Assembly (NCBI RefSeq): GCF_943169635.2
Contig: NZ_OW968186.1
Span: 1,488,001 to 1,552,000 of the forward strand
Source of the DNA: Fenollaria sporofastidiosus
GTDB taxonomy: Bacteria > Bacillota > Clostridia > Tissierellales > Peptoniphilaceae
Length of the DNA: 64,000 nucleotides
Reading direction: 5' to 3'
Shown piece after piece: positions 53,263 to 61,833 of the stretch (positions are counted from its first letter, which is position 1; every line of letters begins with the position of its first letter). The translations under genes were made by a program, and so were the position numbers. Below the pieces are notes generated by a model. It worked only from the letters and a program-made list of their open reading frames with translations. It was not told the origin of the DNA and did not search any database.

Positions 53263-53945
53263 ATTAAGCCTCCCACAATAAGTCCAGCAACCGCCAAAAC
53301 ATAAACAAAGTCAATTAGCTGTACCTTTACACGAGTATATCTAGTCTTGGCAATTGGGTTTTCTATTGCCTTTGTTTCCGCCGCTTTTGCAATGTCATCT
53401 GCAATGTTTGAAGATATAATTAGTAGTGGCACTGAGACATATTCAAGATATTTGATTGGATTTTTAAAATTTATACCTCTTACCTTCATAGCCATCTTAA
53501 TGTTTTTCTTCTCTTCTTTGAAAGATGGGAAGAACCTAAACATGACCGCAACAGGTATAGAAAGATTTTTTGAAATTTTGAGCTTATCCATAGATGAAAT
53601 TATTGCACCTACATCAGAGGTCTTTACCATGAAGCTTGCCGCCATAAATGGCAATAAAAACATTCTAAAGATAATAAATAGACTTAAAAACATCTTAAGT
53701 ATTGGATTTAATTCAGATAACACCATAAAATTTGGTAACGAATAAAGTATTCCACATAAAACTATCCATTTAAAAAGTGTTTTTTTGTATCCATTCAAAT
53801 AAAATAAAATACCAATAATACAAACAATTGCTAGCTCGAAACATATGTTTAAGCTATGCACAACAGTTAGGCCTGTAAGAAATACGACTAATAACTTACT
53901 TATTGGGTTGAGATTAAAGGAAGAATTCGAAGAAAAGTTAGGCAT
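53256..53945 (-). CDS. ECF transporter transmembrane subunit EcfT
   Basis: 229 residues with about five membrane segments and the EcfT coupling helices: the block KVRGINFKNPIKYLEYVSVP near 150-175 contains the conserved A/K-x-R-G motif, and ADDIAKAAETKAIENPIAKT near 182-205 the second (A-x-R-G-like, here ETKAI). EcfT links the S protein with the ATPases in the membrane. It overlaps the S gene by one base and the ATPase gene by seven, a dedicated (group I-like) ECF unit. Confidence 0.88.
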   Translation of the reverse strand: MPNFSSNSSFNLNPISKLLVVFLTGLTVVHSLNICFELAIVCIIGILFYLNGYKKTLFKWIVLCGILYSLPNFMVLSELNPILKMFLSLFIIFRMFLLPFMAASFMVKTSDVGAIISSMDKLKISKNLSIPVAVMFRFFPSFKEEKKNIKMAMKVRGINFKNPIKYLEYVSVPLLIISSNIADDIAKAAETKAIENPIAKTRYTRVKVQLIDFVYVLAVAGLIVGGLIW

Positions 53946-54529
53946 TATACAATGCCTGCTTTTTCAAAGTGTTTCTTCAATAGAGCCTTGCCTATATATG
54001 CTCCAATTATTCCTCCTAGGAAAGCACCTAAGGCTACTAAAGCCATGTGAGGATATGTTATTAGATTTTCCAATGCATCAGTATAATCTTTTCCCATCAT
54101 CATCAAAGACATCTCCATATATTTTTCTTTTGCTAAAAGCATTTGCATTAAAGAGCTACATATCCATGTGCTGAAGATTGCATAAGAAAGCATATTGTAT
54201 TTAAAGGAATTGTAATTACCAATCTTTCTAATTAATTCTGCTATTGTCATTACTATAAGTGATAAGACTGCAAGTACATAAGTATGTCCCATAGCAAACA
54301 TCACAAGCGGTGATATCATACCTAGAATAAATAATGCCCATGGTTTTTGAACCTTAGCCATAAATAACATAACTACAGTTCCTGCAACTATGGCTAAAAC
54401 TGTTGGGTAAACTAAAAACAATATTGGGATCATTCCCATCATACCAACACCAAACATCAAGACGAAATAAATTACGGCAAAAACACCGATACTTACTAAA
54501 TCTTTTACTTTTAATTTTTTATCATCCAT
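53945..54529 (-). CDS. ECF transporter substrate-binding S component (Trep_Strep / MptD-like family)
   Basis: 194-residue integral membrane protein with about six hydrophobic segments, starting MDDKKLKVKDLVSIGVFAVI. The glycine/methionine-rich first segment (YFVLMFGVGMMGMIPILFLV) and GGIIGAYIGKALLKKHFEKAG at the end match the Trep_Strep family (also called MptD family) of putative S proteins. The substrate is unknown; frequent company of YbtPQ-like ABC pairs and AraC regulators in other Firmicutes suggests a metal chelate or related small compound, which is inference. AGGAGG overlaps the vestige of the ABC gene end just upstream. Confidence 0.82.
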   Translation of the reverse strand: MDDKKLKVKDLVSIGVFAVIYFVLMFGVGMMGMIPILFLVYPTVLAIVAGTVVMLFMAKVQKPWALFILGMISPLVMFAMGHTYVLAVLSLIVMTIAELIRKIGNYNSFKYNMLSYAIFSTWICSSLMQMLLAKEKYMEMSLMMMGKDYTDALENLITYPHMALVALGAFLGGIIGAYIGKALLKKHFEKAGIV

Positions 54530-54539
54530 TTTAGTCCTC

Positions 54540-54577
54540 CTAATAAATAAATTCTTCTGCCATTTTTGTTTTTTTCT
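54540..54577 (-). repeat. Duplicate of the last codons of the upstream ABC gene
   Basis: On the minus strand this stretch reads KKKTKMAEEFIY then TAG, matching the true C-terminus EKTKMAEEFIY of the ABC gene that ends 1.4 kb away at 55944. The DNA match is about 30 bases (TTCTGCCATTTTTG flanked by T runs on the plus strand). The TAG runs straight into the AGGAGG of the S gene. The MATE gene lies exactly between the two copies, so they look like the duplicated edges of an insertion. Confidence 0.8.
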
Positions 54578-54588
54578 TTATTTTATTT

Positions 54589-55947
54589 TTAATTTTTTAC
54601 ATTCATATTTGAAAGAGCCTTGGCTTGCATTGCTAAACCTACCATTATCATAGTAAAATCTACAACTGGTTCTGCCCACCAAACAGCCCCTGCTCCAAAT
54701 ATTCTTGGCAATATAAGTAAAGCTGGAACAAGTAGTATTAACTGTCTTAGCATTACAATCATTCCAGCTTTTTTTCCATCCCCAATCGCTTGAAAAAAAG
54801 TGATTGTCATAATCATAATTCCATAAAGAATAAATACTGAATAGAACATTCTGAAATTATTAACTCCGCTTGAAATTATATCCTGACTTACTTTAAATAA
54901 ACCAAGTAACTGTTTTGAAAATACTTGTGCTGGTAACCAAAAAATTGCTGCAAGTACTGTTCCTCCTATAGAAAATATATTCATAGTTTCCTTTACTCTA
55001 TCGTATTGTTTTGCTCCAAAGTTTGTACCAATAATCGGCTGTAACCCCTGACTCATTCCCCAAATTGGTATAAATGAGAATCCATAAAATCTCAAAGTTG
55101 CCGACATTAATATTGCATTTGGATCTCCTCCATATCTAAAAGCTTGTCTATAAAGCAATGTTTGTTGAACCATGAAAAATACTTGCATGATCATAGCTGA
55201 TACTCCTACTCCAAACATTTCCTTTGATATATCTTTTTCTTTTTTTATTTTTCCTATTTTTACATTTTCACTTTTACTCTTAAAATAATAAAGAGTAATA
55301 ACTGCTTGAATTATTTGTGCTGTTACAGTTGCTATAGCTGCTCCCTCAATGGCATAATCGCCCATTGCTTTCATTAGTATTGGATCAAGAACTATATTGA
55401 TAAAGGCACCGAGTCCCATGATACTCATTGCTCTTTTCATAAGCCCTTCACCACGCATAACCATATTGGCTGACTGGGTAAAGTTTACAAAAATTGAGCC
55501 TAGAAATATTATTCTTAAATATCTTATACCTAATGCCTTTATTTCTCCTGTTGCTCCAATTAAATCTAAAAAATATGGTCCTAGAAGTATTCCTCCTATT
55601 GTTATGATCGTTGAAAAAAATATAATCCAATAGATAAGATTTCCCATAAGCTTGTCTATAGTATTATTATCACCCTTTCCCATGGCTCTTGATAAAATTG
55701 ATGCCGAACCTATCCCTATAAGCGTTGCAATCCCATTATTAAAAAAGGTAAGTGGCATAGCTATTGAGCAAGCCGCCATAGCATTCTCACCAATTATTTG
55801 TCCAGCAAATATTCCATCCATAAGTGGGTATAGACCTATAACCACCATGCCAATTACTGCTGGTATAGATAATTGAAACATTAAAGACAATGGCTTCTTG
55901 GTCAATAACTGTTCTTTCATGTTTTGTTTCATTTTTAATTTCTTCAA
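54589..55947 (-). CDS. MATE family multidrug/efflux transporter
   Basis: 452-residue polytopic membrane protein with about twelve helices, of the MATE family (NorM/DinF/MepA type), which exports drugs or metabolites against Na+ or H+. The start MKQNMKEQLLTKKPLSLMFQ and blocks such as GNLIYWIIFFSTI, MRGEGLMKRAMSIMGLGAF, and PIIGTNFGAKQYDRVKE are typical MepA-like features. It is bounded by copies of the same approximately 30-base sequence, so it seems to be an insertion into an ABC-ECF operon. Its ATG overlaps the ABC stop. In-frame starts at MKQNM or MKEQL are also possible. Confidence 0.9.
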   Translation of the reverse strand: MKKLKMKQNMKEQLLTKKPLSLMFQLSIPAVIGMVVIGLYPLMDGIFAGQIIGENAMAACSIAMPLTFFNNGIATLIGIGSASILSRAMGKGDNNTIDKLMGNLIYWIIFFSTIITIGGILLGPYFLDLIGATGEIKALGIRYLRIIFLGSIFVNFTQSANMVMRGEGLMKRAMSIMGLGAFINIVLDPILMKAMGDYAIEGAAIATVTAQIIQAVITLYYFKSKSENVKIGKIKKEKDISKEMFGVGVSAMIMQVFFMVQQTLLYRQAFRYGGDPNAILMSATLRFYGFSFIPIWGMSQGLQPIIGTNFGAKQYDRVKETMNIFSIGGTVLAAIFWLPAQVFSKQLLGLFKVSQDIISSGVNNFRMFYSVFILYGIMIMTITFFQAIGDGKKAGMIVMLRQLILLVPALLILPRIFGAGAVWWAEPVVDFTMIMVGLAMQAKALSNMNVKN

Positions 55948-57665
55948 TATATAAACTCTTCTGCCATTTTTGTTTTTTCTATTAAATTCTTGTAAACTTT
56001 TGATTTTTGTAAAAGCTCTTCATGCTTGCCTTCACTTTCTAATTTTCCGTTTTCAAGAACTACAATCTTGTCTGCATTTTCTATGGATTTCATTCTGTGT
56101 GAAATGATGACAACAGTTTTATCTTTAATTAAATTATTTAAAGACTCTTGAATTTTTTTCTCATTGTCAACATCAAGGCTTGCTGCTATCTCGTCTAAGA
56201 TCAATATCGGTGCATCTTTTAAGAAGGCTCTGGCTATTGATAACCTCTGTCTTTCTCCGCCTGATAGTTCAGCACCGTTTTCACCAATAACTGTATCGAA
56301 ACCCTTATCCATTTTTTCTATAAAATCTGTGCAATTTGCAAGTTTTGCTGCTCTTTTAACTTCTTCGTCACTTGCATCTTGCTTTCCGATCCTAATATTT
56401 TCCATAATGCTTTGATTAAATAGAACTACATCTTGGAAAACAATAGACACCTTATCAAAAAGGGATTCTGTTGATATTTCTTTTATATCTTTGCCATCGA
56501 TTAAGATTTGTCCCTCGTCGTAATCATAAAGTCTTGATATAAGTTTCAATATAGTTGTTTTGCCACAGCCACTTGCTCCTACTAAAGCAGTTACCTCTCC
56601 CTGCTTAGCTTTAAAGCTTACACCATTTAAAACTTTTGTGTCTTTATTGTAGGCAAATTCAACATCTTTTAGATCAATATCAAATTTTTTCAAATTATAG
56701 TCATCGCCTTCTTGTAAATCTTGATTTTGAATTTCTTTTAATCTTTCAATTTTAGGCGATAAATAAAATATCTCCATCATTCCCTCTTTAGATGCATCAA
56801 GAGCGTCTTTTATCTTCATAGCCGCTAGTAAATATCCTATAAGGTAGAGAGCACTTATTTCTTTATTAATAATTAGATTTACGCCAACAAATATCACAAC
56901 AGCAAGGGAAATAAAGCTAAAAATTGATGAAAGTGACATAATTAAAATAAGTCCTATCTCTGTCTTTAAGTGCACTTTTTCACTTTTATCCATTTTTTCA
57001 TATAGCTTATCTTTCATTTCCTCTGATAAGCCATAGGCTTTGATCTCCATTTGCATCTCGATATTTTCTTGAAAGCTTTCTGAGTTTTCTCTTAAGACGT
57101 CATAATATCTTTTTTGTCCCTTAACCTGATGTTTTTTAGATAGTGGTATAAATATAAAACTTAATATAGTTGGAATAATTACAGCTAAACCCATCTTTAC
57201 ATTGCTAACTAACATCATGATGGATATAAGTGGAAAGAAGAGTGCCATACCGCCCACTTTTGGTATCGAGTGGCTCATTGCATGCTCTATACCTTCAATA
57301 TCAGACATAATTGTTTGCGCTAAGTCTGAAATATCATGCTTAGAAAAGTAAGATAGAGGTAGTTTTGATAAATTCTCCGCTGTCCTTATTCTTAAGTCCG
57401 CACTTTCTTGATATGTTGTGCTATATAATTTATCGTATTCGATAGAAAGCAAAATATACATTGCTATCAAGGTCAAAACTGAGAATACTATATAAAATCC
57501 CTTGCTTTTAACAATATTTTCCAAAACTTCCTGAGCAAAAATCATTAGTAATATCGCTGGAAGCATGTTTATACAATAAACGAAAAATGAAGCCAGTGTT
57601 GCTTTACTTAAATTTCTTGCTCCTTTATCTGTAAGAGCAAATCTTTTTTTATAAAACTCCTTCAT
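55944..57665 (-). CDS. ABC exporter-type half transporter (second of pair)
   Basis: 573 residues: six-helix membrane domain (about 1-310) and an ATPase domain with Walker A GASGCGKTT near 368, signature ELSGGERQRLS near 470, Walker B ILILDEIAAS near 490 and the H-loop SHRMKS. Pairs with the gene upstream, which it overlaps by 17 bases, to form a heterodimer like YbtP/YbtQ or IrtA/IrtB. Those relatives import metal-siderophore complexes despite the exporter fold; here the direction and substrate are unproven. ATG 57663-57665 after GAGGG is chosen over a frame opening at 57689. Confidence 0.9.
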   Translation of the reverse strand: MKEFYKKRFALTDKGARNLSKATLASFFVYCINMLPAILLMIFAQEVLENIVKSKGFYIVFSVLTLIAMYILLSIEYDKLYSTTYQESADLRIRTAENLSKLPLSYFSKHDISDLAQTIMSDIEGIEHAMSHSIPKVGGMALFFPLISIMMLVSNVKMGLAVIIPTILSFIFIPLSKKHQVKGQKRYYDVLRENSESFQENIEMQMEIKAYGLSEEMKDKLYEKMDKSEKVHLKTEIGLILIMSLSSIFSFISLAVVIFVGVNLIINKEISALYLIGYLLAAMKIKDALDASKEGMMEIFYLSPKIERLKEIQNQDLQEGDDYNLKKFDIDLKDVEFAYNKDTKVLNGVSFKAKQGEVTALVGASGCGKTTILKLISRLYDYDEGQILIDGKDIKEISTESLFDKVSIVFQDVVLFNQSIMENIRIGKQDASDEEVKRAAKLANCTDFIEKMDKGFDTVIGENGAELSGGERQRLSIARAFLKDAPILILDEIAASLDVDNEKKIQESLNNLIKDKTVVIISHRMKSIENADKIVVLENGKLESEGKHEELLQKSKVYKNLIEKTKMAEEFIY

Positions 57666-59403
57666 TTGAAACCCTCCATTCATTCGCACTGTTAAAGAGC
57701 TCTTGCAATCTCTTATACTTTGTATCGCTTGACATTAATTCTTTGTCAGAACCTCTTTCTATAATTTTCCCGCTATCCATCACAAGTATTTCATCAAGGT
57801 CTTTAATTGTTGAAAGCCTATGAGCAATCATGATAACTGTTTTATCCTTCATCAGATTTTTAAAAGCTTTTTGCAATTCAAACTCGTTATCTGGGTCAAT
57901 AGACGCCGATGCCTCATCCATAATAATAATTTTGGAATCCTTTAAAATTGCTCTAGCAATTGCAATCCTTTGTTTTTCTCCACCGGATAAATAAACTCCT
58001 TTTGAGCCTATGACTGTATTTTCTCTTTCTGGGAATTTGTCTAATATCAAATCGCATCCTGCTAATTTTAAGGCTCTCATAACGTCATCTTTGCCTGCAT
58101 CTTTATTAGCTAAAGCGACGTTATCATAAATACTTTTCTTGAATAATTTCGAATCTTGAAATACAAAGGAAATGGCTTTAATTAAGGCTTCGTCAGAATA
58201 TTCACTTATTGGAATCCCGCCTATCTTTATACTTCCTTCATTAACATTGTAAAAACCTGATATAAGTTTTGCTACTGTTGATTTGCCTGATCCAGATGAA
58301 CCGACTAGTGCATAGGACTTTCCTTCTTCTAATTTAAAGGATAAATTTTCAATGACAGCTTTGTCGTTATAAGCAAAGCTTACCTTGTCAAATTCTATAT
58401 TGTAGTTTTTAAAATTATTGACATTGCCATGGACCAATTTATCTTTTTGCATATCATTGTAAAGTGCCTCTAAAGTATCTACTGCATAATTGCCTTGAGT
58501 AATATACATAGCATACCACATTATCCTCATAAATGAAACAAAGAGAACTCCTGATAAGAATAAAATCATGATAAGCTCAAGTAAAATCACCTTGGCGCTG
58601 CCTAAGCTAGTCATAAAATAAACTATAGGAATAATTAAAATTGCAATTAAACCAAAAAATAACCATTGATACAAAACATAAGGTTTTTTACAAGATAGCG
58701 AATAATCATAAGCATACTTTGAATAATCTTTTATCGCCTTGTAAAAGCTTTTAAATGACTCTACATTTGCTCTAAATATCTTTACTACTTGCATACCTCT
58801 AACGTATTCAACAGTCTCTGCACTTAGTTTAGATAGAGCTTCTTGGTATATCTTCATAAATTCTTGCTCTCCCATCATTGCACCTAAAAGTAAGCCATCG
58901 ATTATGGTAAGAGCAAGCAAAGTTATGCCAACTCTTATACTTACTATAAAGCCGAGTGCAAGTACAAGTACGGGTGTAACTATTGCCTGAGAACTATCGG
59001 GAATCATGTGAGCTACAACCTGATGAGTTTGCGCGGCGTTGTCATCTATGATCTTTCTTATTTGACCAGATGGATTTAAGTCAAAGAACCTAAAACTTGC
59101 TTTCTCTAAGCCGTCTATCCCCCTTTTTCTTAAATTTGTTTCAAGCCTAAAACCTAGTATGTGAGAACATGTTCCTGAAACAGAATAAAATATTGCTCCA
59201 CTTGTTAGTGTGATGACAGATTTTAACGCTATGCTCTCTGCGCCAGATAAATTTGAATTAATTATTAAATTATCCAGAAATTTGTAGATTAAATAAAATC
59301 CATATACCGTAAGTACAGCAGATATAGCAGAAAAGACTATAGCTAAAAAACCAAGATATTTTTTATCCTGTACATAAGCAAATAGTTTTTTGTAAATCTT
59401 CAT
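57649..59403 (-). CDS. ABC exporter-type half transporter (first of pair)
   Basis: 584 residues: six membrane helices (first, LGFLAIVFSAISAVLTVYGF) and an ATPase domain with Walker A GSSGSGKST near 363, signature YLSGGEKQRIA near 466, Walker B IIIMDEASAS near 486 and H-loop AHRLST. Both NBDs of the pair have a glutamate after the Walker B aspartate, so both sites could hydrolyse ATP. First gene of the leftward operon controlled from the divergent AraC promoter region. Confidence 0.9.
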   Translation of the reverse strand: MKIYKKLFAYVQDKKYLGFLAIVFSAISAVLTVYGFYLIYKFLDNLIINSNLSGAESIALKSVITLTSGAIFYSVSGTCSHILGFRLETNLRKRGIDGLEKASFRFFDLNPSGQIRKIIDDNAAQTHQVVAHMIPDSSQAIVTPVLVLALGFIVSIRVGITLLALTIIDGLLLGAMMGEQEFMKIYQEALSKLSAETVEYVRGMQVVKIFRANVESFKSFYKAIKDYSKYAYDYSLSCKKPYVLYQWLFFGLIAILIIPIVYFMTSLGSAKVILLELIMILFLSGVLFVSFMRIMWYAMYITQGNYAVDTLEALYNDMQKDKLVHGNVNNFKNYNIEFDKVSFAYNDKAVIENLSFKLEEGKSYALVGSSGSGKSTVAKLISGFYNVNEGSIKIGGIPISEYSDEALIKAISFVFQDSKLFKKSIYDNVALANKDAGKDDVMRALKLAGCDLILDKFPERENTVIGSKGVYLSGGEKQRIAIARAILKDSKIIIMDEASASIDPDNEFELQKAFKNLMKDKTVIMIAHRLSTIKDLDEILVMDSGKIIERGSDKELMSSDTKYKRLQELFNSANEWRVSNEGVL

Positions 59404-59467
59404 AATATTATCTCCTTTCTTTGATATTCCTTTTAGATAAAAAGTTTTTTGCTAGCAAACATTATCC

Positions 59468-59496
59468 TTGCTTTTTTATTATACATCAGGTATAAT
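59468..59496 (+). promoter_or_regulatory. Promoter of the AraC regulator
   Basis: TTGCTT (59468-59473), 17-base spacer, TATAAT (59491-59496), 66 bases before the start of the AraC gene. Confidence 0.6.
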
Positions 59497-59507
59497 TATT
59501 AATGCAA
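59478..59507 (-). promoter_or_regulatory. Overlapping promoter of the ABC-MATE-ECF operon
   Basis: Minus strand TATAAT at 59478-59483 with TTGCAT at 59502-59507, 18 bases apart, lying back to back with the AraC promoter so that the two share bases. Confidence 0.5.
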
Positions 59508-59532
59508 TAGCCGCGGCTAACTAAGGCTATTA
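59505..59532. promoter_or_regulatory. Candidate operator in the AraC/ABC divergent region
   Basis: AATAGCC (59506-59512) and GGCTATT (59525-59531) form a 7-base inverted repeat with 12 bases between, and TAGCCGCGGCTA (59508-59519) inside it is itself a perfect palindrome; GGCTAA is repeated as GGCTAT. It lies just downstream of the AraC -10 and next to the -35 of the ABC operon, where binding could control both. No protein has been matched to it. Confidence 0.5.
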
Positions 59533-59562
59533 GGGATATTGTCTAAAAGGGATAGGTGTATT

Positions 59563-60555
59563 ATGACTTATTATGATTTTGTAAAAGATTATATGAAGGT
59601 GGATGAATGCAAATACAATAAAAAGTATTCAAGTGCAGGACACACTTTTTGTTGGAATAAAGAGGACTCAACTTATGGAGAAGGCCTGTTTTGGTTTTAT
59701 GAAGGAGACGGCTTCATTATTAATATACATGATTTTTATATCAAAGAAGAACTAATTCAAAATAGCACATATAGTATGGCAGATTATGTATCAATTTACT
59801 CAAGCTACATAGTCAGTGCAAACGGAGAAAAATTTAGTCCTTATCAAACTTTGACCGCAAACTCTTTATGCACTTTTGATTTTGATAATATAAGAGATGA
59901 CTTTCTATTTTTATTGCACGAGAATTCATATTATCTTTCTGTTTCTATAGGCTTTAAAAGAGAACTTTTGGAAAACCACCTAGCATCTATTAACATAGAT
60001 ACAGAATCATTTTATTCATCTTTACTTCAACCGAATCAAATAATTCTTACAAAGGCCTTGGAAAAAGTTGCAATGGAAATATTGAATTGTAAAATGGCCG
60101 CACCCGCCGCTGATTTTTTCTTTAAAGCCAAAGCAAATGAATGGATAAGCATTGTAATAGATACCTACCTAAATAGAAAAAATTATAAAATTGAAATTGA
60201 TGATGATAAAGCGCTTGAAGATGTCGCTAGATTTTTAGAAGATCATTTCGCAACGAATGTAAATCAAAGTACGCTTGAAAAAATATCTAAAATGAGCGGG
60301 ACCAAATTAAAAAATCTATTCAAAGAGAAATATGGTCAAAGCATTACAGAATATACTCAAAGAAAAAGAATGAATGTGGCTGAAACACTTCTACTAAACA
60401 CAGGGCTGCCTATAAAAGAGATAGCAGAGTCCGTTGGATACACATCGGCAAGTAAATTCTCCATATATTACAAGAGATACAAAGGAAAACTTCCTAGTGA
60501 AGTGCGTAATTCAGCTTTCAATCAGCAAAACTTAAAATGTGATCACTGTGAATAA
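59563..60555 (+). CDS. AraC family transcriptional regulator of the transporter cluster
   Basis: 330-residue regulator. The C-terminal 100 residues are an AraC double helix-turn-helix: LEKISKMSGTKLKNLFKEKY and IAESVGYTSASKFSIYYKRY, with LPSEVR behind. The N-terminal 220 residues resemble the sensing half of YbtA-like regulators but I cannot name a ligand. ATG 59563 follows GGGATAGGTG; the frame opens at a TTG eight codons before. It diverges from the ABC pair and most likely controls it, as YbtA does for its transporters. The C-terminal tail contains CDHC. Confidence 0.85.
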   Translation: MTYYDFVKDYMKVDECKYNKKYSSAGHTFCWNKEDSTYGEGLFWFYEGDGFIINIHDFYIKEELIQNSTYSMADYVSIYSSYIVSANGEKFSPYQTLTANSLCTFDFDNIRDDFLFLLHENSYYLSVSIGFKRELLENHLASINIDTESFYSSLLQPNQIILTKALEKVAMEILNCKMAAPAADFFFKAKANEWISIVIDTYLNRKNYKIEIDDDKALEDVARFLEDHFATNVNQSTLEKISKMSGTKLKNLFKEKYGQSITEYTQRKRMNVAETLLLNTGLPIKEIAESVGYTSASKFSIYYKRYKGKLPSEVRNSAFNQQNLKCDHCE

Positions 60556-60571
60556 TAAAGAATTCATGTAA

Positions 60572-60603
60572 AAGAAAAGGTCTAGATATAATCTAGACCT
60601 TTC
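60572..60603. terminator. Terminator behind the AraC gene, copy of the one at 51.8 kb
   Basis: GGTCTAGAT (60579-60587), loop ATA, ATCTAGACC (60591-60599), then TTTCTT on the plus side and TTTTCTTTT on the minus side. The 16 bases up to and including the first arm, AAGAAAAGGTCTAGAT, are identical with 51828-51843. Confidence 0.8.
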
Positions 60604-60643
60604 TTGATGAGGTTTCTACGCAAAATTTCACGCGCCTGACATG

Positions 60644-60672
60644 AAAAAGAGCTTCCACAATTGGAAGCTCAA
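60644..60672 (-). terminator. Terminator of the NlpC/P60 gene
   Basis: GAGCTTCCA (60649-60657) and TGGAAGCTC (60662-60670) form a 9-bp stem with a 4-base loop; on the minus strand TTTTTCAT follows. Confidence 0.85.
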
Positions 60673-60677
60673 TATAA

Positions 60678-61703
60678 TTATTTAATTACTCTTCTTGCTG
60701 CAACGAATCTTGGTAAGTAATAACCTGAGTCGATGTCTGAAATAACAACGCTCATAAGTTGTCCGCTTGATGCGTGTACCATCTTGCCATCGCCAATGTA
60801 TATACCTGCATGTGATATGCCCTTGCCGTTTGTGTTAAATAAAAGTATATCTCCAGGTAATAAGTTTTCTCTCTCTACAGCAACTCCGCATGATACAAGT
60901 GCTGCTGATGATCTTGCAATGTTTGTACCAAGTACAGTTTTGTAACAATAGTAAACCAAGCCTGAGCAGTCGAAGCTGTCTGGTCCACTTGATCCAAATA
61001 GATAAGGTTTACCGATTTGTGCTTTTGCAAATTCAATAAGTCCTTGAACATCAGAACGTCCAGAGTAGCTTGATCTATCGATATTTACTACTTCGGCTTT
61101 CACTTCTGAGAAAGAAATGTCGTTCTTGTGTGCTTTGAACTTGTTATTGCCATCGCTTAGAGTGAAGAAGTTTCCATCGTAATCAACAATGCTTACCTTG
61201 TCACTCTTCTTTAGTACTAATGAATTTGCTCCAGACTTTAGTGTCTTGTTAACCTTAGAATAAGCGTCAGTGCTGTTTTCCACTTTAACGTTCTCTAAAT
61301 CATTAATGTTAACAAAGCCGATTCTCTTTCTTGAATCTACAAAGATTGAACCATCAGCATTAGTACTTAGTAGTTCAACTGTCTCTCCAGGTAATAAATA
61401 GTCAAATGGGTCTACACCCTTTGATGTAGATATGCCTGTGAAAGAAACTACTTTGTACATCTTAGTATCTTTTTGAGTTACGATTAAAGAATCTTTGCTA
61501 AGTCTCATATCTTTGCCAGCTTTTCTAACTATGTATGAGTTACTATCTTCATTTATTATGTTTACAATTTCTTTTTCTGCTAGTTTTACATTGTCAATGC
61601 CAACGAAAGGTTTAAGCATAACACCATAGTCTTTAAATCCAATCACTGAGATCAGAAATAAAGATAATAATAAGACATAAGGTCTATGTTTAATATTCTT
61701 CAT
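60678..61703 (-). CDS. Secreted NlpC/P60 peptidoglycan hydrolase with SH3-like domains
   Basis: 341 residues. An N-terminal signal or anchor helix (PYVLLLSLFLISVIGF) is followed by about 190 residues of SH3-like beta segments (LSKDSLIVTQKDTKMYKVVS; ADGSIFVDSRKRIGFVNIND) and a C-terminal NlpC/P60 domain with the catalytic cysteine in SFDCSGLVYYCYK near 235, histidine in ISHAGIYIGDGKMVHASSG near 300-315. It probably cleaves the D-Glu-diaminoacid bond in peptidoglycan. It stands alone between thrS (leftward) and the AraC cluster, with GGGAGG before the start and its own terminator. Confidence 0.92.
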   Translation of the reverse strand: MKNIKHRPYVLLLSLFLISVIGFKDYGVMLKPFVGIDNVKLAEKEIVNIINEDSNSYIVRKAGKDMRLSKDSLIVTQKDTKMYKVVSFTGISTSKGVDPFDYLLPGETVELLSTNADGSIFVDSRKRIGFVNINDLENVKVENSTDAYSKVNKTLKSGANSLVLKKSDKVSIVDYDGNFFTLSDGNNKFKAHKNDISFSEVKAEVVNIDRSSYSGRSDVQGLIEFAKAQIGKPYLFGSSGPDSFDCSGLVYYCYKTVLGTNIARSSAALVSCGVAVERENLLPGDILLFNTNGKGISHAGIYIGDGKMVHASSGQLMSVVISDIDSGYYLPRFVAARRVIK

Positions 61704-61745
61704 CGTATTACCTCCCTTAGGTACTAGTTATTTTATAATAAATTG

Positions 61746-61785
61746 CAAAAAAAATCAAGAGAAATGTCGAATTTCCCTTGATTAT
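61746..61785 (-). terminator. Terminator of thrS
   Basis: On the minus strand AATCAAG-GGAAAT and ATTTC-TCTTGATT pair around TCGAC, followed by eight T. Lies about 50 bases behind the thrS stop. Confidence 0.85.
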
Positions 61786-61833
61786 AAAATAAATTATTTA
61801 ATTTTATCTTAATTTTCATACTTTAGTAGTATG

